Assembly (NCBI RefSeq): GCF_036688685.1
Contig: NZ_JAQQPS010000017.1
Coordinates: forward strand, 62,001-126,000
DNA length: 64,000 bases
Source of the DNA: JALYUM01 sp036688685
GTDB lineage: Bacteria > Pseudomonadota > Gammaproteobacteria > Burkholderiales > Burkholderiaceae_D
Reading direction: 5' to 3'
Both the position numbers and the translations under genes were made by a program. Positions 27,952 through 37,216 of the stretch are shown here, one piece after another. The stretch's first letter is position 1. The number at the start of each line of letters is the position of its first letter. Below the pieces are notes generated by a model that was given only the letters and a program-made list of their open reading frames with translations, searched no databases and was not told the origin of the DNA.

Positions 27952-28007
27952 GCTAAATCGTTTTGCGCATCCTGGTCCGATCGGGTTGCGTGCTCTGGAG
28001 ATGTGCT

Positions 28008-28496
28008 GTGCAGCAGTTTGAATTGATCAACAAGACCGTCGCCGGACTCGGCTACGAACTGGTGGACGTGGAGCGCGGTGATCGCGGCATCCTGCGCGTC
28101 TATATCGATTTTTCGGCTGCCGATGCACTCGAAAAGGGCTTGATTACGGTCGAGGATTGCGCGACCGTGAGTCACCAGCTGTCACATGTGCTGACGGTGG
28201 AAAACGTCAACTACGAACGTTTGGAAATTTCGTCGCCGGGGCTCGATCGCCCGGTGCGCACCATGGCCGACTTTGAGCGCTTTGCGGGTTGCGAATGCAC
28301 CGTCAAGCTGCACGTCGCCATGCCGGGTAGCGCCAACCGGAAAACCTTCACGGGCATTCTGCATGCACCGGAAGGCGATAAAATTGGCCTGGAATTTGAA
28401 AGCAAGGATGGTCCGGTGTTGCTGGAGTTTACGCTCGCCGATCTGGATAAGGCACGGTTGGTGCCGCAAGTGGATTTTAGGAGTCGCAAAGCATGA
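28008..28496 (+). CDS. rimP: Ribosome maturation factor RimP
   Basis: A 162-residue RimP, needed for maturation of the 30S subunit. It shows the family pattern VAGLGYELVDVERG, LRVYIDF, ISSPGLDRPVRT and a C-terminal SH3-like domain (EFTLADLDKARLVPQVDF). The GTG at 28008 is preceded by GGAG seven bases upstream and gives a standard start (VQQFELINKTVAGLGYEL); in-frame starts further upstream add non-homologous residues. The stop overlaps nusA by 4 bp (ATGA). It is the first gene of the rimP-nusA-infB operon. Confidence 0.94.
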   Translation: MQQFELINKTVAGLGYELVDVERGDRGILRVYIDFSAADALEKGLITVEDCATVSHQLSHVLTVENVNYERLEISSPGLDRPVRTMADFERFAGCECTVKLHVAMPGSANRKTFTGILHAPEGDKIGLEFESKDGPVLLEFTLADLDKARLVPQVDFRSRKA

Positions 28497-30058
28497 GTCG
28501 CGAAGTATTATTATTGGTTGATGCGCTTGCGCGCGAAAAAAACGTCGACAAGGAAGTTGTCTTCGGCGCGCTTGAATTCGCCTTGGCGCAAGCCACGAAA
28601 AAGCGTTACGAGGGCGAAGTCGATATTCGCGTGTCCATCGACCGAGAAAGCGGCGAGTTCGAGTCGTTCCGTCGCTGGCACGTCGTTCCCGACGAAGCCG
28701 GCCTGCAATTGCCTGATCAAGAGATCCTGCACTTTGAAGCCCTGGACCAGATCCCGGACATCGAAGTCGACGAATACATTGAAGAGCCGATTGAATCGGT
28801 CGACTTCGGCCGCCGCTTTGCCCAGGACACGAAACAAGTTGTCCTGCAGCGCGTGCGTGATGCCGAGCGCGAACAGATCCTGGCCGACTTCCTGGAACGT
28901 GGCGATTCGCTCGTCACCGGCACCATCAAGCGCATGGAACGCGGCGACGCCATCGTCGAGTCGGGCAAGATCGAAGCGCGCCTGCCGCGCGACCAGATGA
29001 TCCCGAAAGAGAATCTGCGTATCGGCGACCGTGTGCGTGCTTATATCCTGCGCGTCGACCGCAATATGCGCGGCCCGCAAGTGATCCTGTCGCGTACCGC
29101 GCCAGAGTTCATCATGAAATTGTTTGAGCTGGAAGTGCCGGAAATCGAGCAAGGCCTGCTGGATATTAAATCCGCGGCCCGCGATGCCGGCGTGCGCGCC
29201 AAAATCGCCGTCTACACGGCGGATAAACGCATCGACCCGATCGGTACCTGTGTCGGCATGCGCGGTTCGCGCGTCCAGGCCGTGACCGGTGAACTGGGCG
29301 GCGAGCGCGTCGACATTGTGTTGTGGTCGGAAGACCCGGCGCAGTTCGTGATTGGCGCACTGGCCCCGGCCAACGTGTCGTCGATCATGGTCGATGAAGA
29401 AAAGCACGCGATGGACGTGGTTGTTGATGAAGAAAACCTGGCGATCGCGATTGGTCGCTCGGGACAGAACGTCCGCCTGGCGGCCGAGCTGACCGGTTGG
29501 AAAATCAACATCATGACCGCTGAAGAGTCGCACAACAAATCGGCTGCCGAAACGGCTGCCGTGCGTGCGCTGTTCATGGAAAAACTGGACGTCGACCAGG
29601 AAGTGGCCGACATCCTGGTGGAAGAAGGCTTTGCCAGCCTGGAAGAAATCGCCTACGTGCCAATTTCCGAAATGCTGGAAATCGAATCGTTCGACGAAGA
29701 CACCGTCAACGAATTGCGTACCCGTGCCCGTGATGCACTGGTGACCGAAGCCATCGCCTCCGAAGAAGGTCTCGAAGGCATGGAAGAAGCACTGGTCACC
29801 CTCGAGGGCATGGATCGCAACACCGCTGGCAAGCTGGGCCTGGCAGGCATCAAGACCGTGGCAGCCTTTACCGGCCTTGCATACGACGAGTTCGGCGCCA
29901 TCCTGGCCCTCCCGTCGGAACGTGCCCGTGCATTGATCGACAATGAATTTAATGATGTGACCGACGACGAGATGAAGCTGGTCGACGCAAAGTATGACGA
30001 CCGCGCCAAGGCGCTCCAGGCCAAGGCCTGGAGCATGGCAGAAACGGCCAAGGCATAA
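28493..30058 (+). CDS. nusA: Transcription termination/antitermination factor NusA
   Basis: A 521-residue NusA. The N-terminal RNA-polymerase-binding domain (1 to about 130) is followed by S1 (SLVTGTIKRMERGDAIVESG), KH1 and KH2 (PIGTCVGMRGSRVQAVTGEL, AIGRSGQNVRLAAELTGW) and two C-terminal acidic helix-hairpin repeats (about 360-510) as in gamma- and betaproteobacterial NusA. It binds RNA polymerase, promotes pausing and intrinsic termination, and serves in lambda-type and rrn antitermination. It overlaps rimP by 4 bp and lies 46 bp before infB. Confidence 0.97.
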   Translation: MSREVLLLVDALAREKNVDKEVVFGALEFALAQATKKRYEGEVDIRVSIDRESGEFESFRRWHVVPDEAGLQLPDQEILHFEALDQIPDIEVDEYIEEPIESVDFGRRFAQDTKQVVLQRVRDAEREQILADFLERGDSLVTGTIKRMERGDAIVESGKIEARLPRDQMIPKENLRIGDRVRAYILRVDRNMRGPQVILSRTAPEFIMKLFELEVPEIEQGLLDIKSAARDAGVRAKIAVYTADKRIDPIGTCVGMRGSRVQAVTGELGGERVDIVLWSEDPAQFVIGALAPANVSSIMVDEEKHAMDVVVDEENLAIAIGRSGQNVRLAAELTGWKINIMTAEESHNKSAAETAAVRALFMEKLDVDQEVADILVEEGFASLEEIAYVPISEMLEIESFDEDTVNELRTRARDALVTEAIASEEGLEGMEEALVTLEGMDRNTAGKLGLAGIKTVAAFTGLAYDEFGAILALPSERARALIDNEFNDVTDDEMKLVDAKYDDRAKALQAKAWSMAETAKA

Positions 30059-30104
30059 TTTGCAAATCTTTATCATCTCCGCGACACATAGAAAAGAGGA
30101 CTGA

Positions 30105-32951
30105 ATGGCGAGTAACAACGTAGCCCAATTTGCCACCGAACTGAAGATGCCTGCAGACTTGCTGCTGACGCAGCTGCGTTCTGCTGGCGTGGAAAAAAGT
30201 TCGACGTCAGATCCCTTGTCAAAGGATGATAAGGACAAGCTGCTCAACCACCTGCGCCGTACCCACGGTGCAGTGGAGAATTCCGAGAAGAAAAAGATCA
30301 CGGTAACGCGCAAAGAAACCACTGAAATCAAGCAAGCTGATTCCAGCGGCAAGTCGCGCACCATCCAGGTTGAAGTCCGCAAGAAGCGTACCTTTGTACA
30401 GCGCGACGATGTCGCCGCTGCACCGGTTGCTGTCGAAGCGGTCGCCGAGCCGGTGATCGATACTGCAGAAATCGCCCGCCGCGAGGAAGAAGTGCGCAAG
30501 CACGCCGAACTCGTGGCGCGTCAGGAAGCCGACCTGCGTGAAAAGCAGGAACGCCTGGCCAAGCTGGAGTCCGAAAAGGAAGCCCAGGCCAAGCAGGCTG
30601 AAATCGACGCCAAGCGCGAAGCAGACGCCCAGGTGAAACGTGCCGCAGCTGCTGCCGCGACCGCCGCTGCTGGTGCTGCCGGCGCTGCCGGGGTCGCCAC
30701 TGCTGCCAGCGACGACGCCAAGAAAGCCGACGCCGAAGCCGCCAAGCTTAAAGCCGACGGTGCTGCCAAGGAAGCTGCCGACCGCGCTGCCGCCACCGAG
30801 AAAGCCCGCAAAGCCGTGGCTGACGAAGTGGCCCAGATCAAGGCCATGATGAACGCGCCACGTCGCGTCATCAAAGCCCCTGAGCCGGTGCCGGTCGCTG
30901 TCGTGGTGAAACCGAAGCCGCCAGAAGGCACGCTGCACAAGCCAGCCGATAAAAAGCCGGGCGAAGCGAAGCCGGCCGATAAAAAGCCAGCTGGTGCTGA
31001 CAAAAAATCGATCAAATCGGCGAACGTTTCGTCGACCTGGTCGGATGATAAAAAACGTGGTGGCGCACCGGGTGGCATCAAGCCGCGCGGCAACGCACCG
31101 ACCGGCCGTGATGGCTGGCGCGGTGGTGCCAAAGGTGGCCGTCGGAATAGTCACGACGACCGCGAAACGAATTTCCAGGCCCCGACCGAAGCGGTCATCA
31201 AGGACGTCTACGTCCCTGAAACCATCACCGTGGCTGAACTGGCGCACAAAATGTCCGTCAAGGCATCCGAAGTCATCAAGCAATTGATGAAACTGGGCCA
31301 GATGTGCACCATCAACCAGGTGCTGGACCAGGAAACCGCGATGATTCTGGTCGAGGAAATGGGCCACAAAGCATTCGCAGCCGAGCAGGACGATCCGGAA
31401 GCGCTGCTGGCCGACCAGGGTGAGCACGCTCACTTCGAGTCGACCCCGCGCGCACCGGTGGTCACCGTCATGGGTCACGTCGACCATGGTAAAACCTCGC
31501 TGCTCGATTACATCCGTCGCGCCAAAGTGGCATCCGGCGAAGCGGGCGGGATTACGCAGCACATCGGCGCTTACCACGTCGAAACGCCGCGCGGCATCAT
31601 TACCTTCCTCGACACGCCAGGTCACGAAGCCTTTACGGCCATGCGTGCCCGCGGTGCGAAGGCCACCGACATCGTCATCCTGGTGGTGGCGGCGGACGAC
31701 GGCGTGATGCCGCAAACGAAGGAAGCTATTGCTCACGCAAAAGCTGCCGGCGTACCGCTGGTGGTTGCCATCAACAAGATCGACAAGCCGGGTGCCAACC
31801 TGGACCGTGTGACGCAGGAACTGGTAGCCGAAGGCGTGCTGCCGGAAGAATACGGTGGCGAATCGCCATTCGTGCCAGTGTCGGCCAAAACCGGCGTCGG
31901 TATCGACCAGTTGCTCGAGCAAGTCTTGCTGCAAGCTGAAGTGCTGGAACTGAAAGCCCCGGTCGACGCGCCAGCGCGTGGCCTGGTGGTTGAGGGCCGT
32001 CTGGATAAAGGTCGTGGTCCGGTTGCGACGATCCTGGTGCAGTCGGGTACCTTGCGCCGCGGCGATGTGATTTTGGCGGGTTCTTCCTTCGGTCGCGTTC
32101 GTGCGATGCTGGACGAAAACGGCAAGGCCATCACCGAAGCGGGTCCATCGATTCCGGTCGAAATCCAGGGCTTGACCGAAGTGCCGGTTGCCGGTGAAGA
32201 AGTCATGGTCATGGCCGACGAGCGTAAAGCACGTGAAATCGGTCTGTTCCGTCAAGGTAAATTCCGTGATGTGAAACTGGCCAAGCAGCAAGCAGCGAAG
32301 CTGGAAAACATGTTCGACCAGATGGCCGAGGGCGAGGTCAAAAACCTGCCGCTGATCGTCAAGACCGACGTGCAGGGTTCGCAAGAAGCGCTGGTGTCGT
32401 CGCTCCAGAAATTGTCGACTTCCGAAGTGCGGGTGCAGATCGTGCACGCAGCGGTGGGTGGCATTACCGAGTCCGACGTCAACCTGGCCGTGGCTTCGAA
32501 AGCAGTCATCATCGGCTTCAATGCCCGTGCCGATGCCCAGGGTCGCAAGCTGGCCGAGTCGAACGGCGTGGACATTCGTTACTACAACATCATTTACGAT
32601 GCGATCGACGAAGTCCGTGCTGCACTGTCGGGCATGCTGTCGCCGGAACGCCGCGAAACCATTACCGGCCAGGTCGAGATTCGCCAGGTCATCCTGGTCT
32701 CGAAAGTCGGTGCGATTGCCGGTTGCCTGGTCACCGATGGTGTCGTCAAGCGTACCTCGTCGGTCCGCCTGCTGCGCAACAACCTGGTGGTCTGGACTGG
32801 CGAGATCGATTCGCTCAAGCGCTTCAAGGACGACGCCAAAGAAGTACGCGCCGGCCTCGAGTGCGGCCTGTCGCTGAAGAACTACAACGACATTCAGGTT
32901 GGCGACACCCTGGAAGTCTTCGAAGTGCAAGAAGTGGCTCGTACGCTGTAA
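30105..32951 (+). CDS. infB: Translation initiation factor IF-2
   Basis: A 948-residue IF-2, the GTPase that places fMet-tRNA on the 30S subunit. An N-terminal IF2_N motif (residues 1-55) is followed by a charged, Ala/Lys-rich helical region (about 120-260) and a Gly/Lys linker. A second IF2_N motif is near 365-420. The G domain starts near 450 (VVTVMGHVDHGKTSLLDYIR, DTPGHEAF, NKIDKPGAN), and domains II-IV end in EVFEVQEVARTL. An internal start giving a shorter isoform is known in E. coli; I could not locate one with confidence here. Confidence 0.98.
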   Translation: MASNNVAQFATELKMPADLLLTQLRSAGVEKSSTSDPLSKDDKDKLLNHLRRTHGAVENSEKKKITVTRKETTEIKQADSSGKSRTIQVEVRKKRTFVQRDDVAAAPVAVEAVAEPVIDTAEIARREEEVRKHAELVARQEADLREKQERLAKLESEKEAQAKQAEIDAKREADAQVKRAAAAAATAAAGAAGAAGVATAASDDAKKADAEAAKLKADGAAKEAADRAAATEKARKAVADEVAQIKAMMNAPRRVIKAPEPVPVAVVVKPKPPEGTLHKPADKKPGEAKPADKKPAGADKKSIKSANVSSTWSDDKKRGGAPGGIKPRGNAPTGRDGWRGGAKGGRRNSHDDRETNFQAPTEAVIKDVYVPETITVAELAHKMSVKASEVIKQLMKLGQMCTINQVLDQETAMILVEEMGHKAFAAEQDDPEALLADQGEHAHFESTPRAPVVTVMGHVDHGKTSLLDYIRRAKVASGEAGGITQHIGAYHVETPRGIITFLDTPGHEAFTAMRARGAKATDIVILVVAADDGVMPQTKEAIAHAKAAGVPLVVAINKIDKPGANLDRVTQELVAEGVLPEEYGGESPFVPVSAKTGVGIDQLLEQVLLQAEVLELKAPVDAPARGLVVEGRLDKGRGPVATILVQSGTLRRGDVILAGSSFGRVRAMLDENGKAITEAGPSIPVEIQGLTEVPVAGEEVMVMADERKAREIGLFRQGKFRDVKLAKQQAAKLENMFDQMAEGEVKNLPLIVKTDVQGSQEALVSSLQKLSTSEVRVQIVHAAVGGITESDVNLAVASKAVIIGFNARADAQGRKLAESNGVDIRYYNIIYDAIDEVRAALSGMLSPERRETITGQVEIRQVILVSKVGAIAGCLVTDGVVKRTSSVRLLRNNLVVWTGEIDSLKRFKDDAKEVRAGLECGLSLKNYNDIQVGDTLEVFEVQEVARTL

Positions 32952-33092
32952 TTTCAGGCTTGGGAGTACGATGGGGTCAGTGTGATTTTTGCGGGCTTGC
33001 CCGTGAAGATGCACTGGCCCTATTTTTTTGAGCAGAAGTAATTGGTGAAATGTTGCGTGAAGTTGGCGGCGTTTTACCACCACCCTAAAAAC

Positions 33093-33177
33093 CGTCATCC
33101 CGGCGAAGGCCGGGACCCATAACACTTGTCCGAAGTAGCTGACGGGCTATAGGTCCCCGCCTTCGCGGGGATGACGT
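33093..33177. repeat. REP-type palindromic repeat, copy 3
   Basis: Left arm GTCATCCCGGCGAAGGCCGG plus GACCCAT (33094-33120), spacer AACACTTGTCCGAAGTAGCT and so on, and right arm TATAGGTCCCCGCC to CGGGGATGACG (33149-33176). It lies between infB and rbfA, inside the presumed operon, and can form a long hairpin in the mRNA. Confidence 0.87.
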
Positions 33178-33212
33178 GTTAGCGGTAGTGAATTAAATAA
33201 AATAAGCAAACC

Positions 33213-33659
33213 ATGGCCAAACACAGTAAAAACATCCCCGCCCGCGGCCTTCGCGTGGCTGACCAGATCCAGCGTGACCTCGCCGAGATCGTCGCCTACG
33301 AACTGAAGGACCCGCGCGTCGGCATGATCACGATCACCGAAGTGCAGGTCACCCCCGACTACGCCCACGCGAAAATCTTCTTCACCATGCTCAATGACAA
33401 TAAAGACGTCATCAAGAACACGGTCGAAGGCCTGGCCGCCGCCGCCGGCTACATGCGCAACCTGCTGGGCAAGCGCCTGCACATCCACACGCTGCCGATG
33501 CTGCACTTCGTGCACGACACGTCGACCTCGCGCGGCATGGAAATGTCGCTGTTGATTGACGCCGCCAACGCCACCCGCGCGGCCGACGATGAGATTGGCG
33601 ACGCGCCAGCGGGCGACGCGGCAGCGGCCGCCGGTCCAAAAGAAGAGCCGGCAGCGTGA
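33213..33659 (+). CDS. rbfA: Ribosome-binding factor A
   Basis: A 148-residue RbfA, a KH-fold protein that binds the immature 30S subunit near the 5' end of 16S rRNA and helps its maturation at low temperature. Motifs are RVADQIQRDLAEIV, ELKDPRVGMITITEVQVTPD, YAHAKIFFTML and LHFVHDTSTSRGMEMSLLI. The last 30 residues form an Ala/Gly/Glu tail. The stop overlaps truB by 4 bp (GTGA), so the two are coupled. A REP-type repeat separates it from infB. Confidence 0.95.
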   Translation: MAKHSKNIPARGLRVADQIQRDLAEIVAYELKDPRVGMITITEVQVTPDYAHAKIFFTMLNDNKDVIKNTVEGLAAAAGYMRNLLGKRLHIHTLPMLHFVHDTSTSRGMEMSLLIDAANATRAADDEIGDAPAGDAAAAAGPKEEPAA

Positions 33660-34588
33660 CGCAGGGCAGGGATCCGAAGCACATCAAGCGCATGCGCGAC
33701 CTGGTCGACGGCGTGCTCTTGCTGGACAAGCCGGTGGGCCTGTCGTCGAACGACGCCCTGATCCGCGCCAAGCGCGTGCTCAACGCAAAGAAGGCCGGTC
33801 ATACCGGCACGCTCGATCCGTTTGCCACCGGTTTGCTGCCGCTATGCTTTGGCGAGGCGACCAAGTTTTCGCAGGATTTGCTGGAAGCCGATAAAACCTA
33901 CGAAGCGACGGTTCACCTCGGCATCATGACGAATACCGGCGACACCGAAGGCGAGGCCATCGAAACACTGCCTGTCGACGTGACCGAGGCGCAGATCGAG
34001 GCGGCGCTGGCGCGTTTTCGCGGGCCGATCATGCAAATTCCTCCCATGTATTCTGCGCTCAAGCGCGACGGCAAGGCGTACTACGAGTACGCGCGCGAAG
34101 GCATCACGCTCGAACGCGAAGCGCGGCCCGTGACGATCCATGGTTTGGAATTCATGTCGTACGAGGCCCCGTTTTTAAAAATTCGCGTAACTTGCAGCAA
34201 GGGCACGTATGTGCGCGTGCTGGGGGAAGACATCGGCGCGGCACTCGGTTGCGGCGCGCACCTGAATGCGCTGCGGCGCACGCAGGTCGGTCCGCTCACC
34301 ATCGATGGGATGATCACGATGGAGGCCTTGCAGGCGCATGCCGAGCCGCTGACCTTGCTCGCGCCGGTGGATGCCTTGTTGGCGTCGTTTCCGGCGCTTG
34401 AATTGTCGCCCGAACTGGCGGTGCGCTTTCTGCAAGGGCAGCGCCTGGCCTTGGGTAAGGAAGCTGTAGCAGTCCCTGCCGATCTGGGTCGGGTGCGCGT
34501 CTACTCGGAGGGTAAGTTGCTGGGTACGGCACAGTTGCAGGAATATGCCATCCTCGCGCCGGAACGACTGATCGCCAAAGCGGTATAG
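33656..34588 (+). CDS. truB: tRNA pseudouridine(55) synthase TruB
   Basis: A 310-residue TruB, which makes pseudouridine 55 in the T-loop of tRNAs. The catalytic Asp lies in HTGTLDPFATGLLPLCFGEATK. Other family marks are VLLLDKPVGLSSNDAL, PPMYSALKRDGKAYYEYAREG and CSKGTYVRVLGEDIG. It starts with GTG, overlapping rbfA by 4 bp. The C-terminal PUA-like part is present. It closes the rimP-nusA-infB-rbfA-truB operon. Confidence 0.96.
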   Translation: MTQGRDPKHIKRMRDLVDGVLLLDKPVGLSSNDALIRAKRVLNAKKAGHTGTLDPFATGLLPLCFGEATKFSQDLLEADKTYEATVHLGIMTNTGDTEGEAIETLPVDVTEAQIEAALARFRGPIMQIPPMYSALKRDGKAYYEYAREGITLEREARPVTIHGLEFMSYEAPFLKIRVTCSKGTYVRVLGEDIGAALGCGAHLNALRRTQVGPLTIDGMITMEALQAHAEPLTLLAPVDALLASFPALELSPELAVRFLQGQRLALGKEAVAVPADLGRVRVYSEGKLLGTAQLQEYAILAPERLIAKAV

Positions 34589-34602
34589 TGGTAACTAGTA
34601 GC

Positions 34603-34631
34603 GTGACAGGCGTTTGCCACACGCCTGTCAC
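34603..34631. other. Perfect 11-bp inverted repeat after truB
   Basis: GTGACAGGCGT (34603-34613) and ACGCCTGTCAC (34621-34631) flank a seven-base loop. No T run follows, so it is not a classical intrinsic terminator; it could be an mRNA 3' stabiliser, a Rho-related hairpin or an operator for typA. Confidence 0.6.
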
Positions 34632-34813
34632 ACATGCCGTGTACGATGCAGAGCAAGTAGTAACGTATATCGGCAAGCATTAAGCCATTGAATCTGCACG
34701 ACTTTCCCGCGAGCATGTGAACCGCCCCATTAACCGTGCTATACTAGCCGGCTATCGAAATACGCAACACCGTACACTTTCGTACACCACGCCTTTTTCT
34801 CCGCTAAATACCT

Positions 34814-36646
34814 ATGTCAGATACCAAACGCGCGATTCGCAATATCGCAATCATCGCCCACGTTGACCACGGCAAAACCACCCTCGTGGACATGCTGCTG
34901 CGCCAATCGGGTACTTTCCGTGAGAACCAGGCGGTGGAAACCCGCGTGATGGACTCGAACGACCTCGAAAAAGAGCGCGGCATTACGATTCTGTCGAAGA
35001 ACTGCGCTGTTGAGTACGAAGGCACCCACATCAACATCGTTGACACCCCAGGCCACGCCGACTTCGGCGGCGAAGTCGAGCGCGTGCTGTCGATGGTTGA
35101 CTCGGTTCTGCTGCTGATCGATGCGCAGGAAGGCCCGATGCCACAGACCCGTTTCGTCACGCGTAAAGCGCTGGCCCTGGGCCTGAAGCCAATCGTCGTC
35201 GTCAACAAGGTCGACCGTCCGGGCGCACGCGCTGACTGGGCCGTCAACCAGACGTTCGAACTGTTCGACAAGCTCGGCGCAACCGACGAGCAGCTGGACT
35301 TCCCGATCATCTACGCATCGGGCCTGAACGGCTATGCTGGCTTGACCGAAGATGTGCGCGAAGGCGACATGAAGCCACTGTTCGAAGCCATCCTGAAATA
35401 CGTGCCAGTTCGTGACGACAATCCAGACGGCCCGCTGCAGATGCAAGTGACCTCGCTCGACTACTCGTCGTACGTCGGCAAAATCGGCATTGGCCGTATC
35501 AGCCGCGGCCGCATCAAGGCTGGCCAGGACGTGGTTGTCCTGAACGGTCCTGATTCGACCCCGATCCGTGGCCGCATCAACCAGGTTCTGAACTTTAAAG
35601 GCCTCGAGCGCGTTCTGGTCGACGAAGCAGTTGCCGGCGACATTGTGCTGATCAACGGTATCGAAGAAATCGGTATCGGTTCGACGATTTGCCAGCCAGA
35701 CACCCCAGATGCGCTGCCGATGCTGACCGTCGACGAGCCAACCTTGACCATGAACTTCATGGTCAACAACTCGCCACTGGCTGGCCGCGAAGGCAAGTTC
35801 GTTACCAGCCGCCAGCTGCGCGAACGTCTCGACCGCGAACTGAAAGCCAACGTTGCTCTGCGCGTTGCCCCAACCGACGACGACACGATTTTCGAAGTGT
35901 CGGGACGCGGCGAGCTGCACCTGACGATTTTGCTGGAAAACATGCGTCGCGAAGGTTTTGAATTGGCTGTGTCGCGTCCACGCGTGGTCTACAAAATGGT
36001 CGACGGCGTGCGTCACGAGCCGTTCGAGAACCTGTCGGTCGACGTTGAAGAAGTCAACCAGGGCGGCGTCATGGAAGAGCTGGGCCGTCGTCGTGGCGAC
36101 CTGCAAAACATGGAATCGGATGGCAAAGGCCGTGTGCGTCTGGAATACCGTATTCCTGCGCGTGGCCTGATCGGTTTCCAGGGCGAATTCATGACCCTGA
36201 CCCGCGGCACCGGCTTGATGAGCCACGTGTTCGATGCCTACGGCGCAGTGGATAACACCCGCGGTGAAATGGCTGGCCGTCGTAACGGCGTGCTGGTGTC
36301 GCAGGATGACGGCGCAGCCGTTGCCTACGCTATCTGGAAACTGCAGGATCGCGGCCGCATGTTCGTGAGCCACAACGACCCAGTCTACGAAGGCATGATC
36401 ATCGGCATTCACTCGCGTGACAACGACCTGGTCGTCAACCCGATCAAGGGCAAGCAGCTGACCAACGTGCGTTCGTCGGGTACCGATGAAGCCGTACGCC
36501 TGGTACCGCCAATCCTGATGTCGCTCGAGTACGCTGTCGAGTTCATCGAGGACGACGAGCTGGTCGAAATCACCCCGAAATCGATCCGCCTGCGCAAGCG
36601 CTACCTGAAAGAAAATGAGCGCAAACGCGCTGGCCGCGACGCGTAA
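34814..36646 (+). CDS. typA: Ribosome-associated translational GTPase TypA/BipA
   Basis: A 610-residue BipA/TypA, an EF-G-like GTPase that helps 50S assembly and acts under stress and cold. The G domain begins IAIIAHVDHGKTTLVDMLL, with DTPGHADFGGEVERVL and VVNKVDRPGAR; the C-terminal domain has GIHSRDNDLVVNPIKGKQLT. The length is standard. It is a separate transcription unit: TATACT at 34740-34745 is a likely -10, and a terminator follows the gene. Its codon use is biased to fewer synonymous codons (for example CCA, GGC, CTG), as expected for high expression. Confidence 0.97.
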   Translation: MSDTKRAIRNIAIIAHVDHGKTTLVDMLLRQSGTFRENQAVETRVMDSNDLEKERGITILSKNCAVEYEGTHINIVDTPGHADFGGEVERVLSMVDSVLLLIDAQEGPMPQTRFVTRKALALGLKPIVVVNKVDRPGARADWAVNQTFELFDKLGATDEQLDFPIIYASGLNGYAGLTEDVREGDMKPLFEAILKYVPVRDDNPDGPLQMQVTSLDYSSYVGKIGIGRISRGRIKAGQDVVVLNGPDSTPIRGRINQVLNFKGLERVLVDEAVAGDIVLINGIEEIGIGSTICQPDTPDALPMLTVDEPTLTMNFMVNNSPLAGREGKFVTSRQLRERLDRELKANVALRVAPTDDDTIFEVSGRGELHLTILLENMRREGFELAVSRPRVVYKMVDGVRHEPFENLSVDVEEVNQGGVMEELGRRRGDLQNMESDGKGRVRLEYRIPARGLIGFQGEFMTLTRGTGLMSHVFDAYGAVDNTRGEMAGRRNGVLVSQDDGAAVAYAIWKLQDRGRMFVSHNDPVYEGMIIGIHSRDNDLVVNPIKGKQLTNVRSSGTDEAVRLVPPILMSLEYAVEFIEDDELVEITPKSIRLRKRYLKENERKRAGRDA

Positions 36647-36666
36647 TACCAGCGTCGTAGCGTAAG

Positions 36667-36703
36667 AAGCCGCCGTACCCGCAAGGGCCGGCGGCTTTTT
36701 TTC
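36667..36703 (+). terminator. Rho-independent terminator after typA
   Basis: AAGCCGCCG/CGGCGGCTT (36667-36675 with 36689-36697) with an inner CCC/GGG helix and a run of seven T. Confidence 0.9.
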
Positions 36704-36851
36704 GCCTGTGCAGCTAGCCGGATTGGCTTGATTGGTCAATGTCATAAATTTCCACGCGGTACCGTGCGCTGGTAAGCTGCGCGAAAGCCTAGACTGTTTG
36801 ATAACTGGTTCAGTAACGACTGAACTTTTTCCAACATTTCAGGAGAAACAA

Positions 36852-37178
36852 ATGAATCACATCCTCAAAGGTATTATCGGTGCGTCGATTGCGTTGACAT
36901 TGGCTGGCGGCGCCCAAGCTGCGGGTCAGGACAATGCCACCACCACGGCGCAGGACAAAACGATGGACAATGCCACGTCCGCCGCCACGACGCCAAAAGC
37001 GAAAAAGACCAAGGCCAAAAAAACCAAATCGTCGACCAGCACCGGTGCGTCTGGTGCCGGCCAGACCGGAACGTCCGGCAATTCTGGTAACGGCAGCGCA
37101 GAAGGCGCCGGCACCATGAATGGCGTCGGCAAAACGAGTCAGGATGGCGGCATGCCGCAAACGACGAACGGCAAGTAA
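36852..37178 (+). CDS. Small exported Lys/Thr/Gly-rich protein, unknown function
   Basis: A 108-residue protein with a clear signal peptide (MNHILKGIIGASIALTLAGG, cleavage after AQA near residue 23). The mature part is low in complexity: an acidic Thr/Asn/Asp stretch, a basic KAKKTKAKKTKSS block, then a Gly/Ser/Asn tail ending MPQTTNGK. AGGAG lies seven bases before the ATG. No domain is recognised. Similar small proteins occur in Oxalobacteraceae and may interact with the envelope or nucleic acids, but nothing here shows that. The convergent HAF-protein gene ends close to it. Confidence 0.75.
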   Translation: MNHILKGIIGASIALTLAGGAQAAGQDNATTTAQDKTMDNATSAATTPKAKKTKAKKTKSSTSTGASGAGQTGTSGNSGNGSAEGAGTMNGVGKTSQDGGMPQTTNGK

Positions 37179-37216
37179 TCCGGGGCGCCGCGGCGCCGTG
37201 CAGGAACCGATTACGG

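Noticed and set aside
28511..30499. Long minus-strand open frame opposite nusA
   Set aside because: The plus strand encodes a complete NusA with all domains; the opposite frame is open only because of GC-rich codon use and has a His/Asp/Gly-heavy composition without recognisable domains.
30219..33125. Minus-strand open frame of about 970 codons opposite infB
   Set aside because: It is a mirror of the IF-2 codons; no domain, no ribosome-binding site, and the plus strand is certain.
34817..36745. Minus-strand open frame opposite typA
   Set aside because: Antisense of a highly codon-biased gene; no protein family is visible.
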